Notes: generated from the letters alone by a model not told the origin. Numbered from the stretch's first letter, positions 1-8,835 are shown. The stretch is DNA of 64,000 bases from Iphinoe sp. HA4291-MV1 (GCA_019359415.1 JAHHHH010000005.1:1-64000), one strand, 5' to 3'. Numbers and translations: made by a program.

Positions 1-2
1 TG

Positions 3-98
3 GAAACTTTTAACGCTTGTGGAGAGATGACCCTCTACCCAGATTTGGCGACAAGTCTAGGCAAGGTTGCTCAGTCAAACAAGAATCCCCGCACGTAG
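3..98 (+). CDS. tnpB: C-terminal end of a TnpB-type transposon endonuclease (cut by window edge)
   Basis: Only the last 31 codons are in the window, open from the edge to TAG at 96-98. The peptide contains NACGEMTLYPDLATS and ends SNKNPRT, which resembles the extreme C-terminus of IS200/IS605/IS1341-type TnpB proteins, RNA-guided nucleases encoded by small transposons. The stop is followed at once by a hairpin and a GGGAGCGTCAA end, the usual layout for these elements. Whether the rest of the gene is intact cannot be seen here. An inactive relic is equally possible. Confidence 0.65.
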   Translation, partial: ETFNACGEMTLYPDLATSLGKVAQSNKNPRT

Positions 99-127
99 CG
101 AAAGCGGAGTGCGTGGGAGCGTCAATT
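81..127 (+). repeat. TnpB-element right end with hairpin
   Basis: An imperfect hairpin (CCCCGCAC ... GTGCGTGGG) overlaps the tnpB stop and ends in GAGCGTCAA. A closely similar end, CAAGAATCTCCGCAC followed by GCGGAGAGTGTCAA, occurs at about 13338-13373. In this transposon group the 3' end carries the transposition hairpin and the guide-RNA scaffold. That role is inferred from family knowledge. Confidence 0.55.
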
Positions 128-143
128 AAAAGTCCCTTAGCAA

Positions 144-1742
144 CTACAAAACGGGTGGAAGTCCTACTTGCTTAGGTTCAACAAACTTACCATCAAAGCC
201 CATAGTTTGTTTTTCGATAGTTCTGGCATCAGCTAAAGCCTTGCGAAGTTCAGCACGCTCCATCTGATCTTGAATTCCACCCAGGATGTAAATCAGTAAC
301 CTCGCAGCCAGATCTCTTCCAGCAACCTGCACCCGCTTCTTGTTTGGATCGTACAAAACGCCATACCAGAGAGATTGTGGGTACTCCATACCACTGAAGC
401 CACCTTGCTGATCGAACTTCCGCAGCTTCTTAAAGATATCTGCTAGCAAGAACTCTTTTTTGAAAACCAAAATTCCCAGAGCTTGAGCTAATGCCACTTG
501 AGCCACAGGGCGGAAAAGCATATTTCCTTCACCTCCATCCTTCTCAAAGCTAAACCGTCGCAACCCAGGAGTATCCTCTTCTTCAAGAAGTTGATAACTG
601 GGAAGGTTTGCCAAATAATCAAATAGTTTTGTGAATTCCTCAATCCCGGCTTCAAGTTCATCATTCTCTGGGCGCATGGGAATTAAACCTTTTTCCAAGG
701 GTTTCCAGTGAGGAAATTTTTGTCCCAAGTATCGCTCAGACATATCTTGAAGAGCTTGCAGCGTCGTCAAAACCGTAGAATTTGCTGCAACCGTCGCACT
801 ATTCCAATTGACGCGAGGGTTACGATCTTGCCGTTGTTCCAAAAGTGGATGGGAGGTGGCGATTTTTCTAGCAACGATCGCAAAACCATCATCCTCATTC
901 AACTGTGCTAACTGACCTTTCGTCAAGGGTGCAGCCATCAAGTTGACATGAACAAAAATGGATCTCACCCTTCGTCTTGCCTGGATACGGGTTTCAAAAG
1001 CAGCCACAGCACAGATGAACTCAATACCAATTTTTTCCTTGGGCAAGCTTTGCAAGTAAGCAGGATCTACTTGGTACTGCTCTATCAAGTTAGGCACTGT
1101 GATAAAAGTGTCGTCAGCAGTTTTATCTTTTTTGTAGCGCTGGAGTTTCCCAGTTTTGAGCAACTCCATCAGCCCTTGCACTCCCATCAGTCGATGTTGA
1201 CCATCCAGTGCATAAATAGTGACATTATCTTCAGAAATGTTGAGTAAACCTACTTTACCATCTTTATCTAGAGGTGTGAAATCGGTGGTAGATTTTTTGG
1301 CTCGTCCCTTGCTATCCCACTCCGGCGCTTTGGGATTATCCACCCACGGTTGGTTAATCACCACAAGAACCGGTGGAAACTTATGATTTTTCCGAGCTGT
1401 CAAGTACTGTACTAAAGGTGCTTGACGTGACCAATCAAGGGAACGCTGCTGAATTTCATCAATGCTATCTGCGTCAATTTCAATGTTATCAGTTTCTGGA
1501 TTATACTTTTTCTGAAGCAGTGGTAAGCTAGAGGCGAAGTGAACACGACCTGCAAACCATTCCAGTGTCACAGAGCCAACATACGCCTCAGTACCACCCA
1601 TCTCTGTTTTTTGAACGAGAATCTGATCCTTTTTTTCCAGGAACTTCTCCAGTAGTAAGGCGAGTACTTGCTTCTCCTTGTTTTCCCGTTCTAGGTATTC
1701 TCTAGCGATTTCAATGGTTTGGTTAGATATATGATCACTCAT
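144..1742 (-). CDS. dndB: DNA sulfur modification protein DndB
   Basis: This 532-residue protein belongs to the DGQHR family. The signature DGQHR is at residues 180-184, preceded by a ParB/Srx-like core. DndB is the transcriptional and modification-frequency regulator of the phosphorothioation system, in which a non-bridging backbone oxygen of DNA is replaced by sulfur. It reads away from dndC with a 212 bp shared spacer, so both promoters probably lie there. ATG at 1742 is the only plausible start. Length and motif fit full-length DndB. The 3' end lies close to a TnpB-element end, so the island is bordered by mobile DNA on this side. Confidence 0.9.
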   Translation of the reverse strand: MSDHISNQTIEIAREYLERENKEKQVLALLLEKFLEKKDQILVQKTEMGGTEAYVGSVTLEWFAGRVHFASSLPLLQKKYNPETDNIEIDADSIDEIQQRSLDWSRQAPLVQYLTARKNHKFPPVLVVINQPWVDNPKAPEWDSKGRAKKSTTDFTPLDKDGKVGLLNISEDNVTIYALDGQHRLMGVQGLMELLKTGKLQRYKKDKTADDTFITVPNLIEQYQVDPAYLQSLPKEKIGIEFICAVAAFETRIQARRRVRSIFVHVNLMAAPLTKGQLAQLNEDDGFAIVARKIATSHPLLEQRQDRNPRVNWNSATVAANSTVLTTLQALQDMSERYLGQKFPHWKPLEKGLIPMRPENDELEAGIEEFTKLFDYLANLPSYQLLEEEDTPGLRRFSFEKDGGEGNMLFRPVAQVALAQALGILVFKKEFLLADIFKKLRKFDQQGGFSGMEYPQSLWYGVLYDPNKKRVQVAGRDLAARLLIYILGGIQDQMERAELRKALADARTIEKQTMGFDGKFVEPKQVGLPPVL

Positions 1743-1954
1743 GGTAGTTTTTAAAAACTAAATGGTATACTATAGCCTGATTTTCTATAAATTTGGGTAC
1801 TTATAGTAAAGTTTTTAAAAAGTTTACACTGAATCATACTGAAATTTCGTACGATTTGAAACTCGCCTAGGGAGTTTTGCCAGTGTAGCAACGAATTTCA
1901 TTCGCCAGGATTATAGAAATGAGGTAACATTCATGTTTCCAAAGGTAGAGAAAA
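1743..1954. promoter_or_regulatory. Divergent dndB/dndC promoter region with an ATTCGCC palindrome
   Basis: The spacer between the two divergent starts is AT-rich. It contains CGAATTTCATTCGCC at 1892-1906. Related palindromes, GCGAATTCCATTCGCC, occur at 3611-3634 and 3679-3694 just before dndD. Recurrence in both dnd control regions makes a shared operator possible, but a dispersed palindromic repeat is the alternative. No -35/-10 pair is assigned with confidence. Confidence 0.35.
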
Positions 1955-3580
1955 ATGACTACAGCACAACAGATAGAGAATAAAGGTCAGCAGAGGAGTA
2001 CTGTAGCAGAGTTAGTAGATGATATCAAAGCTCTCTTAAATGAAATCCAACAGTTGTACTGTCAAGACCAAATACCTTGGATTATAGGTGTATCCTGGGG
2101 TAAAGATTCTAGTACAGTATTGCAGCTTGTCTGGAGTGCGATCGCTGCTCTTGCTCCAGAAAAAAGAACGAAAACTATCCATGTCATTACAACAGATACT
2201 CAAGTAGAGAATCCTATAGTTTCTGCTTGGGTTCGCAAATCTTTACAGCAGCTGAAGTCTGCTGCGAAAGAACAGGAAATGCCGATGGAAACACATCTGC
2301 TTCAACCAGTCGTTCAAGACACATTCTGGGTGAACCTCATTGGCAAAGGCTACCCAGCACCACGCAATCAGTTTCGCTGGTGTACCCAACGCTTGAAAAT
2401 TAATCCTGCGAACCACTTCATTCGTGAGATGGTTCGAGCAAACGGTGAAACAATTCTTGTCTTAGGGACTCGCAAAGCTGAGAGCAGCAAACGTGCTGCC
2501 ACAATGAAAAAGCATCAAATTGGTAGAGTGCGCGATCGCCTTAGTCCCAATGCTAGTTTGCCTAACTCCTTAATTTACACCCCCATTGAAGATTGGAGTA
2601 ACAATGATGTTTGGATTTACCTTAATCAATGTGAAAATTCTTGGGGAAAAAGCAATAAAGAATTATTCAATATGTATAGAGGTGCAACAGCAGATAATGA
2701 ATGTCCCCTAGTTGTTGATACTTCCACTCCTAGTTGTGGAGATTCCAGATTTGGGTGCTGGGTTTGCACACTAGTCAATCAGGATAAGTCAATGGAGGCG
2801 ATGATCCAGAACGATGAAGAGAAAGAATGGATGCAGCCTTTACTTGATATCCGCAATGAATTGGATGCTGAAGATGATCGGGATAAAAGAGATTTTAGAA
2901 GAATTTGGGGGGATGTTCAGCTCTTTGAACGCAATAAAGATGGAGAAATGTCTGTTGAACCAATTCCTGGTCCCTATACTAAATATTGGCGTGAATATTG
3001 GCTAAGAAAAGTTATAGAAGCACAAACACAAATCCGTCGCACAGCACCAGAAAATATGCGTGATATCATCCTAATGACTACAGAAGAACTCAGCGAAATT
3101 CGCCGTATTTGGCTAGAAGAAAAACACGAATTTGATGATAGTTTACCCCGCATTTATGAAGAAGTGACAGATGAACCTTTCATAGATCCACGTCCCGGTG
3201 CTGGTTATAGTCTATTAGGTAGTGATGAATGGGCGGTGTTGGAGGAAATTTGTGATGAAGACGTCATGCATTTAGAACTCATGGCGAAGCTTTTGGACAC
3301 AGAACGCCAGTATCGCAAGATGGCACGTCGCGTAGGAATTTACGATGCACTGGAGAAATGTTTCAAGACAAGTTCGCGTTCGCAAAAAGAAGCAATTGAT
3401 AACGCCCGTTTAACACGCGATTTGAAAGAAGCAGTGACTCAAGGTGACGTTACAAAGGTAAAGCAATTGACTTTAGGGGATGTTGCTGTTTCTGAAAATG
3501 ACGAAACAGCCAAACCGCAAAGTTGGGCAAATATCAAATTTAAAAACAGGGATTCGGTTGATGGAAATTTAGGTGAATAA
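1955..3580 (+). CDS. dndC: DNA sulfur modification ATP pyrophosphatase DndC
   Basis: This 541-residue enzyme is of the PAPS-reductase/ATP-pyrophosphatase type. The PP-loop SWGKDS is at residues 47-52. Cysteines that bind the 4Fe-4S cluster in characterised DndC proteins are visible in RWCTQRLK (near residue 142) and CGDSRFGCWVC (about 261-271). DndC activates the DNA backbone with ATP so that sulfur mobilised by a cysteine desulfurase can be inserted. No dndA-type desulfurase is in the window, so a housekeeping IscS/SufS probably supplies sulfur. It is the first plus-strand gene, followed by dndD after 137 bp of repeat-bearing spacer. It looks intact. Confidence 0.93.
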   Translation: MTTAQQIENKGQQRSTVAELVDDIKALLNEIQQLYCQDQIPWIIGVSWGKDSSTVLQLVWSAIAALAPEKRTKTIHVITTDTQVENPIVSAWVRKSLQQLKSAAKEQEMPMETHLLQPVVQDTFWVNLIGKGYPAPRNQFRWCTQRLKINPANHFIREMVRANGETILVLGTRKAESSKRAATMKKHQIGRVRDRLSPNASLPNSLIYTPIEDWSNNDVWIYLNQCENSWGKSNKELFNMYRGATADNECPLVVDTSTPSCGDSRFGCWVCTLVNQDKSMEAMIQNDEEKEWMQPLLDIRNELDAEDDRDKRDFRRIWGDVQLFERNKDGEMSVEPIPGPYTKYWREYWLRKVIEAQTQIRRTAPENMRDIILMTTEELSEIRRIWLEEKHEFDDSLPRIYEEVTDEPFIDPRPGAGYSLLGSDEWAVLEEICDEDVMHLELMAKLLDTERQYRKMARRVGIYDALEKCFKTSSRSQKEAIDNARLTRDLKEAVTQGDVTKVKQLTLGDVAVSENDETAKPQSWANIKFKNRDSVDGNLGE

Positions 3581-3608
3581 AATTGCTAGATACAAAAAAC
3601 TAGAAACC

Positions 3609-3720
3609 AGGCGAATTCCATTATTCCATTCGCCTGGTGTATTAGTATGATCACATGATACTCTTTGCCTGTGTAGACGCGAATTCCATTCGCCTAGTAT
3701 ATTTTTTTTATCATCACATG
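3609..3720 (+). repeat. Duplicated palindromic leader before dndD
   Basis: Two copies of a short module precede dndD. Copy 1 is GCGAATTCCATTATTCCATTCGCC ending in GATCACATGATA, given here in two parts: palindrome at 3611-3634 and tail at 3649-3660. Copy 2 has the palindrome at 3679-3694 and the tail ATCATCACATGATA at 3710-3723. Each tail supplies an ATG, so the upstream one (3655) opens the same frame as dndD but encodes repeat-derived residues. The palindrome family also appears before dndC. Confidence 0.6.
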
Positions 3721-5715
3721 ATATTCCTTGAACTTGTACTAGAAAACTTTGGTCCCTACAATGGACGCCAAGTTATCAATCTTAACCCAAAGGAAAAAGA
3801 CGATTCTCGTCCTATTATCTTATTAGGTGGAATGAATGGCGGGGGCAAAACAACTTTGATGGACGCCATTCGCCTCGCGCTTTATGGATCTCGTGCTCAA
3901 TGTTCTACCCGTGGTAATTTAAGCTATAGCGATTTTCTCAGCCAATGCGTTAACAGCCATACTCCAGCCATTGAAAAAACACGAGTTGAACTGCTGTTTG
4001 AACACATTGAAAATGACAAACCAGTTATTTACCGTATTGTCAGAACTTGGGAAAAAAATCCAAAGGATGGTAAAGACCACTTAGGCATATTAGAATTAGG
4101 CATTGCTAGACAAGATGATTGGCTCAGAGAAGAATTAGTTAATACTTGGGACGATTATATTGAAAATCTACTACCTTTAGGAATTTCTAATTTATTTCTC
4201 TTTGATGGAGAACAAGTTAAGGAACTTGCAGAACAGGAAGTACCACCACCTATTGTCGTTGATGCAATTCGCGGACTTTTGGGGCTAGAATTGGCAGAAC
4301 GTTTAGCAGTTGATCTAGAAATGGTAGTCAACCGCAAACGCAAGGAAATAGCCGATACGAAAGATTTGGTAAATATAGAGGAAATTGAGCAAAGACTAAA
4401 ACAGCAACAAACAGAATACGAAAAAAACAAGAATCAGCTAGAAACATTAACAACAGAATTACAAGAATCAGAGAAAGAAAAGCAAGAAGCATTTGATAAA
4501 TTTGTTTCTGAAGGTGGTAAAATCGCGGCAGAACGAAATCAGTTAGAACTACAGCAGAAGCAAAAGACTACTGAGGTAGAACAAACACGTCAGGGGATGT
4601 GTCAATTAGCAGCTAATTTTCTGCCACTAGCGTTGATTGAACCTCTACTGACTCAAGCGCAACGCCAAGGGGAAAAAGAATTTCGCATTCAACAGGCACA
4701 AATAGCAAGAGATATCTTGTTTGAGCGCGATAAACGTTTACTAAATTGGATTACTCAAGTAGGAATTTCTGAAGAACAATTTGAAAAAATAAAAGCATTT
4801 TTAGAACAAGATGAAGAGGCATTGCGAGCAAGTTTGATACAAGCAGAAGAATCTTGGCTATTGGTTGATGCTGAAACTTTGAGTCAATTGGGCAATGTTT
4901 TCTACTACTTGCAAAATGACAAGAATATCGCCAAGCAGCAAATCGCTCTTCTCAAAAATAAGGAAGAAGAAATTGTCACTCTGGAAAGACAAATACAAAC
5001 TGCAGCAGAACCAGAAGCTTATAAACAGTTCGTTGAGGCACTGGAAGCAGCACAAAATAAAGTTTCCGAAATGAAAGCAGCCAGCGAAATAACAAAACGC
5101 TACTGTGATGAATTAGAGGCTGAAATAAAAAATATCAAGAAGGATTTACAAGAATATACTAAGCAAAATATTGACTGCAAAAACTACGAACATATCATAG
5201 CCGCATCCGCTAAAGTTCAACAAACACTTAAGCTTTTTCGCGAAAAATTAACCCTACGAAAACTCAATAAACTAGAAGTCGAAGTCACCGAGTGTTTCCG
5301 CTACCTCCTGCACAAATCAGATTTAGTGCATCGCGTGGCAATTGACACTCACACCTTCAGCCTCTCGCTGTACGATTTACAAGGAAAACCCGTTCCTAAA
5401 CATCGCCTTTCCGCAGGCGAGAAACAACTCCTAGCGATCGCTTTCCTTTGGGGATTAGCCCGTGTTTCCGGACGCTATTTACCAGTAGCAATTGATACAC
5501 CATTGGGCAGACTTGATTCTTCTCACCGCAGTAACCTAGTTGAACGTTACTTTCCATCAGCCAGCCATCAAGTCATTCTGCTTTCCACCGACACAGAGAT
5601 AGGAGAAAAAGAAGTCAAAATGTTACAAGAAAACAATGCGATCGCTCGCGAATATCTCCTCAAATACGACTCATCCACCCGCCAGACAACAGTTCAACCG
5701 GGATATTTTTGGTAA
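3718..5715 (+). CDS. dndD: DNA sulfur modification SMC-like ATPase DndD
   Basis: This is a 665-residue SbcC/Rad50-like ATPase. The N-terminal Walker A GGMNGGGKTT is at about residues 37-46, a long coiled coil occupies the middle (about 215-520), and the C-terminal signature LSAGEKQLL begins at about 564 with Walker B VAIDTP near 590. DndD works with DndC and DndE and is thought to open or nick DNA for sulfur insertion. I chose ATG 3718 because the protein then begins MIFLELVLENFGPY, the family N-terminus. The in-frame ATG at 3655 adds 21 residues encoded by a duplicated repeat. Nothing in the reading frame looks damaged. Confidence 0.92.
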   Translation: MIFLELVLENFGPYNGRQVINLNPKEKDDSRPIILLGGMNGGGKTTLMDAIRLALYGSRAQCSTRGNLSYSDFLSQCVNSHTPAIEKTRVELLFEHIENDKPVIYRIVRTWEKNPKDGKDHLGILELGIARQDDWLREELVNTWDDYIENLLPLGISNLFLFDGEQVKELAEQEVPPPIVVDAIRGLLGLELAERLAVDLEMVVNRKRKEIADTKDLVNIEEIEQRLKQQQTEYEKNKNQLETLTTELQESEKEKQEAFDKFVSEGGKIAAERNQLELQQKQKTTEVEQTRQGMCQLAANFLPLALIEPLLTQAQRQGEKEFRIQQAQIARDILFERDKRLLNWITQVGISEEQFEKIKAFLEQDEEALRASLIQAEESWLLVDAETLSQLGNVFYYLQNDKNIAKQQIALLKNKEEEIVTLERQIQTAAEPEAYKQFVEALEAAQNKVSEMKAASEITKRYCDELEAEIKNIKKDLQEYTKQNIDCKNYEHIIAASAKVQQTLKLFREKLTLRKLNKLEVEVTECFRYLLHKSDLVHRVAIDTHTFSLSLYDLQGKPVPKHRLSAGEKQLLAIAFLWGLARVSGRYLPVAIDTPLGRLDSSHRSNLVERYFPSASHQVILLSTDTEIGEKEVKMLQENNAIAREYLLKYDSSTRQTTVQPGYFW

Positions 5716-5747
5716 TCAATTGGGAGCAGGAGTGGATTTATAACCTT

Positions 5748-5816
5748 TGTAGATGTAGAGATGTAGATGTAGAGATGTAGATGTAGATGTAGAGACGTTG
5801 CATGTAACGTCTCTAC
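5748..5816. repeat. TGTAGA short tandem repeat ending in a GAGACGTT hairpin
   Basis: Runs of GTAGAT and GTAGAGAT units (5748-5794) lead into the palindrome GAGACGTT-gcatg-TAACGTCTC (about 5793-5814). This is a common type of intergenic repeat in filamentous cyanobacteria. The rest of the spacer up to the IS holds a direct repeat of TGAACTTTTCTGTGA (about 5869-5910) and no convincing gene. Confidence 0.75.
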
Positions 5817-6004
5817 TGGTAGCTCTGCAATTTAGGTATCAGCTATTAGTAGAAGGTGGTAGCTTAACTGAACTTTTCTGTGAGCGTTAAATGAACTTTT
5901 CTGTGAACCATTGTCTGAGCACAAAACTGAGCCTTGAACTCATATTTGCATTAATGGTAAGCCTTGAAGTGTAGCTCAGCACAGAGATATCAATTTAACA
6001 CTGA

Positions 6005-7027
6005 GAGGATGTTTGAAAAGTCGGCAATTGAGTAAAAAAACTCTCAGGGCTAATCGCGGTTAATAAGTAAATACAACAGCACCACTGAGAGCAATGAGTA
6101 AATCATACTCTACCAACCTTACCCAAGACCAATGGGAACTTATTAAACCTTTGATTCCAGCACCATTACCTGGTGGTCGTCCAAGAGAAACGAATATTTG
6201 GGAGGTGATGAATGCCATTTTTTATGTTCTGTATGAGGGATGTCGGTGGCGAGCATTACCTGGCGACTTTCCAAACTGGCAAACCGTTTACACATACTTT
6301 CGTAACTGGCGCAAGGATGGAACGTGGGTAAGAATGCATGACAGATTACGGGAGTGGACTAGGGTTGCTTCGGAGCGATCTGCGCTTCGCAGCAGCGCTT
6401 CGCTATCGCCAAGTCCCTCTGAAGCTATTGTGGACAGCCAAAGTATCACTCATTGCAGCAATGGTGAGTGAAGCAGTCGGTTATGATGCGGGTAAAAAGG
6501 TCAAGGGACGCAAACGGTTCGTAACAGTAGATACTTTAGGCTTAGTACTACGAGTATTAATTACTGCGGCTAGTGTCGGTGAGCGTGAAGGTGGTAAACA
6601 AGTACTCAAAAAGGTCAAACAAATGGAACCTTCTGTATCGCGACTACATACAATATGGGTAGATGCTGGTTTTGACGGTAACCCATTCATGCACTGGGTA
6701 ATGGATTTCTGCCGTTGGATTATACAGGTAGTTATACGACCAAAGGAAAGCAAGAAGTTTGTATTGTTACCTAAGCGCTGGGTAGTCGAGCGAACCTTGG
6801 GTTGGCTAACTTGGTGAGCCAGCGCGCCCTTGGGGGTTCCCCCCGTTGTAGCGACTGGCGTTCGCCCTTGGCGTGCCGAAGGCATACCCGAAGGGTGTCG
6901 GAGATTGAACAAAGACTACGAGCTATTACCTGAAACCGCAGAGACATTTATCTACATTGCTATGATTCGGATTATGGTAAGGCGATTGGCATAAAATCTT
7001 ACCGTCAAGAACTTTTCAAACATCCTC
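6005..7027 (+). mobile_element. Decayed IS5-type insertion sequence
   Basis: The element is bounded by inverted repeats GAGGATGTTTGAAAAG at 6005-6020 and its complement CTTTTCAAACATCCTC at 7012-7027. It contains one transposase gene broken by a frameshift and two inserted short repeats, so it cannot move by itself. No perfect target-site duplication is evident. It lies between dndD and dndE, and the frame right after its right end (7028-7188) is open, consistent with insertion into a gene. Confidence 0.85.
6094..6994 (+). pseudogene. IS5-family transposase, broken by repeats and a frameshift
   Basis: The first frame (from 6094) encodes the IS5-type N-terminal domain (TQDQWELIKPLIP, CRWRALPGDFPNW) and the first catalytic Asp in VDSQS. 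The next frame (about 6460-6817) continues with YDAGKKVKGRKRF, the second Asp in VDAGFDG, and the Glu in VVERTLGWL. The end, LNKDYELLPETAETFIY, resumes in another frame at about 6905 and stops at 6994. GC-rich repeat copies at about 6362-6412 and 6812-6898 account for extra sequence. With the frame change between about 6455 and 6470, the gene cannot make a full transposase. Confidence 0.85.
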
Positions 7028-7044
7028 TTAAACCCATTCAAAAA

Positions 7045-7188
7045 ATGCTATTAACCGAGTTGCGTCGCCAGCAGCAACTTGAAAATGAACTGAGGAATGT
7101 CCTGTCTCTATTAGAAGATAAAGGATTGTCTCAAGGGTACGCGTATCAGAATATCTCGCATCTGATTTGGGCTTGCGAACAAATCTAA
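7045..7188 (+). pseudogene. Possible C-terminal remnant of a gene interrupted by the IS
   Basis: A 47-codon frame begins MLLTELRRQQQLENELRN and ends with TAA at 7186-7188. The frame is open leftwards through the IS terminal repeat with no start there, as expected for the tail of a gene split by insertion. It is rich in Leu, Glu and Gln, probably helical. I do not recognise the family. It ends 21 bp before the dndE fragment, so it may once have been the gene upstream of dndE. Confidence 0.35.
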
Positions 7189-7209
7189 CTAAGAGGACGT
7201 ATAAAAGCG

Positions 7210-7284
7210 ATGGAACCACCTATAGACCGTATCAAACTCTCCCAAACAGGCAAAAACCAACTTCTCAAACTCAGACGCAATACC
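7210..7284 (+). pseudogene. dndE: Duplicated 5' fragment of dndE (25 codons)
   Basis: ATGGAACCACCTATAGA and the following bases to CAGACGCAATACC match the first 75 bases of intact dndE at 8242-8316, with only a handful of differences, several of them synonymous. After codon 25 the match ends abruptly at the stop codon of the oppositely oriented DUF5615 gene. The fragment marks the left boundary of the inserted toxin-antitoxin-like pair. Confidence 0.85.
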
Positions 7285-7677
7285 TCATGGAATGAAAATT
7301 CGCCTTGCCCCCAGATAGTTATCAACGTAAAGCGCAATCTCAACCAATCGATTAACGCAACGTTCTCGGTATTCAGATTCACAAACTCGATCAACGTTTC
7401 CAATCGTAATCACGGGTAAGGAATCAAGCGTATTTTCTTCGCACAGCACCAGTTCTAACGAATCTTCTCCTTTCGCACTTCGATTTGCTGTCAGTAAAAT
7501 CATATGATTCGCTTGTGCTGATCGCCAAACCACTCTGTCGCTACTATCAATTGTCAATGCTATTTCTTCAAACGTTACAAAGTGAATCTCAATAACATTA
7601 AGCCAACCTTGGTTAGCGATCGCGTCCAATAGAAGCTTTGCCTGTCCTCTAATATTGTGGTCAACAAGAAACTTCAT
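7285..7677 (-). CDS. DUF5615-family PIN-like protein (probable toxin)
   Basis: This 130-residue protein starts MKFLVDHNIRGQAKLLL. That fits the DUF5615 PIN-like family, whose conserved N-terminal Asp (LVDHN) and LLTANR strand are both visible (the latter near residue 62). Such proteins are predicted ribonuclease toxins. The start overlaps the stop of the upstream DUF433 gene (ATGA-type 4 bp overlap), a tight toxin-antitoxin arrangement. Its stop codon falls exactly at the edge of the duplicated dndE fragment, so the last few residues could derive from the junction. It is antiparallel to the surrounding dnd genes. Confidence 0.75.
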   Translation of the reverse strand: MKFLVDHNIRGQAKLLLDAIANQGWLNVIEIHFVTFEEIALTIDSSDRVVWRSAQANHMILLTANRSAKGEDSLELVLCEENTLDSLPVITIGNVDRVCESEYRERCVNRLVEIALYVDNYLGARRIFIP

Positions 7678-8051
7678 GACTCAGACTCAAGCTTTGCCTT
7701 CTGTGCCTGAAGTTTTGCCCAAGCTGCTTCTCGACCAGGTGGTGGCGGTAGTTTCGCAATTTGAGCAAAGCGTTCACGATTTTGCTCTTCCCAGTACCGT
7801 CGAATTTCTTCGTCTTCTTTCACAATGATTTGATACTCTGCTTCGACTTCAGCACGCTTTGCCTCAATGTAAGACATCGCTGCTTCAAATTGTTCATCTG
7901 TAATCTGGGGGAAATGTTGCCGGATCATCTCAAGTGGATGACCAGCATGGAGATAGTCCATGAGTTGGTACAGCGTAATGCGAGTACCTGCGATCACAAG
8001 TCCGCGCTCTGTACGGTTAACTCCTGCTTGTTGATTAGATACTGAAGCCAT
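7674..8051 (-). CDS. DUF433 domain protein (probable antitoxin)
   Basis: This 125-residue protein has a short DUF433-type helix-turn-helix N-terminal half. It contains TERGLVIAGTRITLYQLMDYL (described as residues 14-34), followed by a charged helical tail from about residue 60. DUF433 proteins pair with PIN-like DUF5615 partners and probably bind both DNA and toxin. The paralogue at 30111-30491 shares IAGTRITLY, SYIEA and the RYWEEQNRE-like tail. The pair is transcribed against the dnd genes and probably has its own promoter in 8052-8150. Confidence 0.75.
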   Translation of the reverse strand: MASVSNQQAGVNRTERGLVIAGTRITLYQLMDYLHAGHPLEMIRQHFPQITDEQFEAAMSYIEAKRAEVEAEYQIIVKEDEEIRRYWEEQNRERFAQIAKLPPPPGREAAWAKLQAQKAKLESES

Positions 8052-8241
8052 CTTTACAGCCCTCTAGAAGCTGCTTTCATCGTACCTCATGAGGAAAGTG
8101 GTCAATTGCTCGTCCACCTCATATCAAATTACATTGATTTTGCACAGTAATGTTAAAACTTTAAGATGCTAATAAATTAAGGGTAATCACTGGGAAGTGA
8201 TTTCCTATTCTATGCAGCCTTATTTTTTACACCTACTCTTT

Positions 8242-8631
8242 ATGGAACCCCCTATAGATCGTATCAAACTCTCCCAAACAGCCAAAGACCAACTCCTCAA
8301 ACTCAGACGCAATACCAAAATCGACCAATGGAATATCCTGTGTCGTTGGGCGTTTTGTCGTTCCCTCGCCGAATCAACTCCACCCTCACCCGTACCAATT
8401 CCCCAAGATAGCAACGTTGAGATGACATGGCGCGTCTTTGGCGGCGAAATATCTGACATCTTGCTACTCGCCCTCAAGCAACGCTGCTACAACGACGGCT
8501 TCGGAACTGATAAAGAAATCCTGGCGACACAATTTCGCCTCCACCTACATCGCGGTATCGGTTACCTAGCAGGTGATCCAAATATCAAGAAGATTGAAGA
8601 TTTAGTTGAATTAGCGACCAAAAAGATATAA
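8242..8631 (+). CDS. dndE: DNA sulfur modification protein DndE
   Basis: This 129-residue protein begins MEPPIDRIKLSQTAKDQL and contains WNILCRWAFCRSLAE (about residues 32-46), the DndE core. It later has WRVFGGEISDILLLAL. DndE is a small tetrameric protein that binds nicked DNA and is required with DndC and DndD for sulfur incorporation. I chose ATG 8242 because the family starts just before the RIKLS motif. The longer frame from 8197 adds residues without similarity. It is now separated from dndD by an IS and a toxin-antitoxin-like pair, so co-transcription with dndC-D is unlikely. Confidence 0.88.
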   Translation: MEPPIDRIKLSQTAKDQLLKLRRNTKIDQWNILCRWAFCRSLAESTPPSPVPIPQDSNVEMTWRVFGGEISDILLLALKQRCYNDGFGTDKEILATQFRLHLHRGIGYLAGDPNIKKIEDLVELATKKI

Positions 8632-8640
8632 AGATTAATA

Positions 8641-8820
8641 AACCGCAGATGCACGCGGATAAACGAGGCAGTGCGTTGCGGAGAGAAGTTTGAGCGGAGG
8701 AAACCTCCGCTCAAAGCTTCGGGGGGTTCCCCCGTTGTTCGCATGATTGCGTCTCCCTTTGGGAGAAGCAACTGTCGTGCAGATAAATTATCTGTGTGCA
8801 TCTCTTGTTCATCTGTGGTT
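8641..8820. repeat. Repeat nested inside a second, palindromic repeat
   Basis: AACCGCAGATGCACGCGGAT (8641-8660) pairs with TGTGTGCATCTCTTGTTC...CATCTGTGGTT ending at 8820, forming the arms of a known-style cyanobacterial palindromic repeat. Between the arms lies a different GC-rich block (about 8666-8780) with hairpins GAGCGGAGG/CCTCCGCTC and GGGGGGTTCCCCC. The arrangement reads as one repeat inserted into another. It also supplies an artificial N-terminal extension to the methyltransferase frame. Confidence 0.7.
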
Positions 8821-8835
8821 CCTCTCAATATCTTT

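Noticed and set aside
3655-3717. N-terminal extension of DndD
   Set aside because: These 21 codons lie in a duplicated palindromic module and do not resemble the family N-terminus.
8671-8835. N-terminal extension of the Dnd-associated methyltransferase
   Set aside because: Encoded entirely by two nested dispersed repeats; the ATG at 8836 gives the family-like start.
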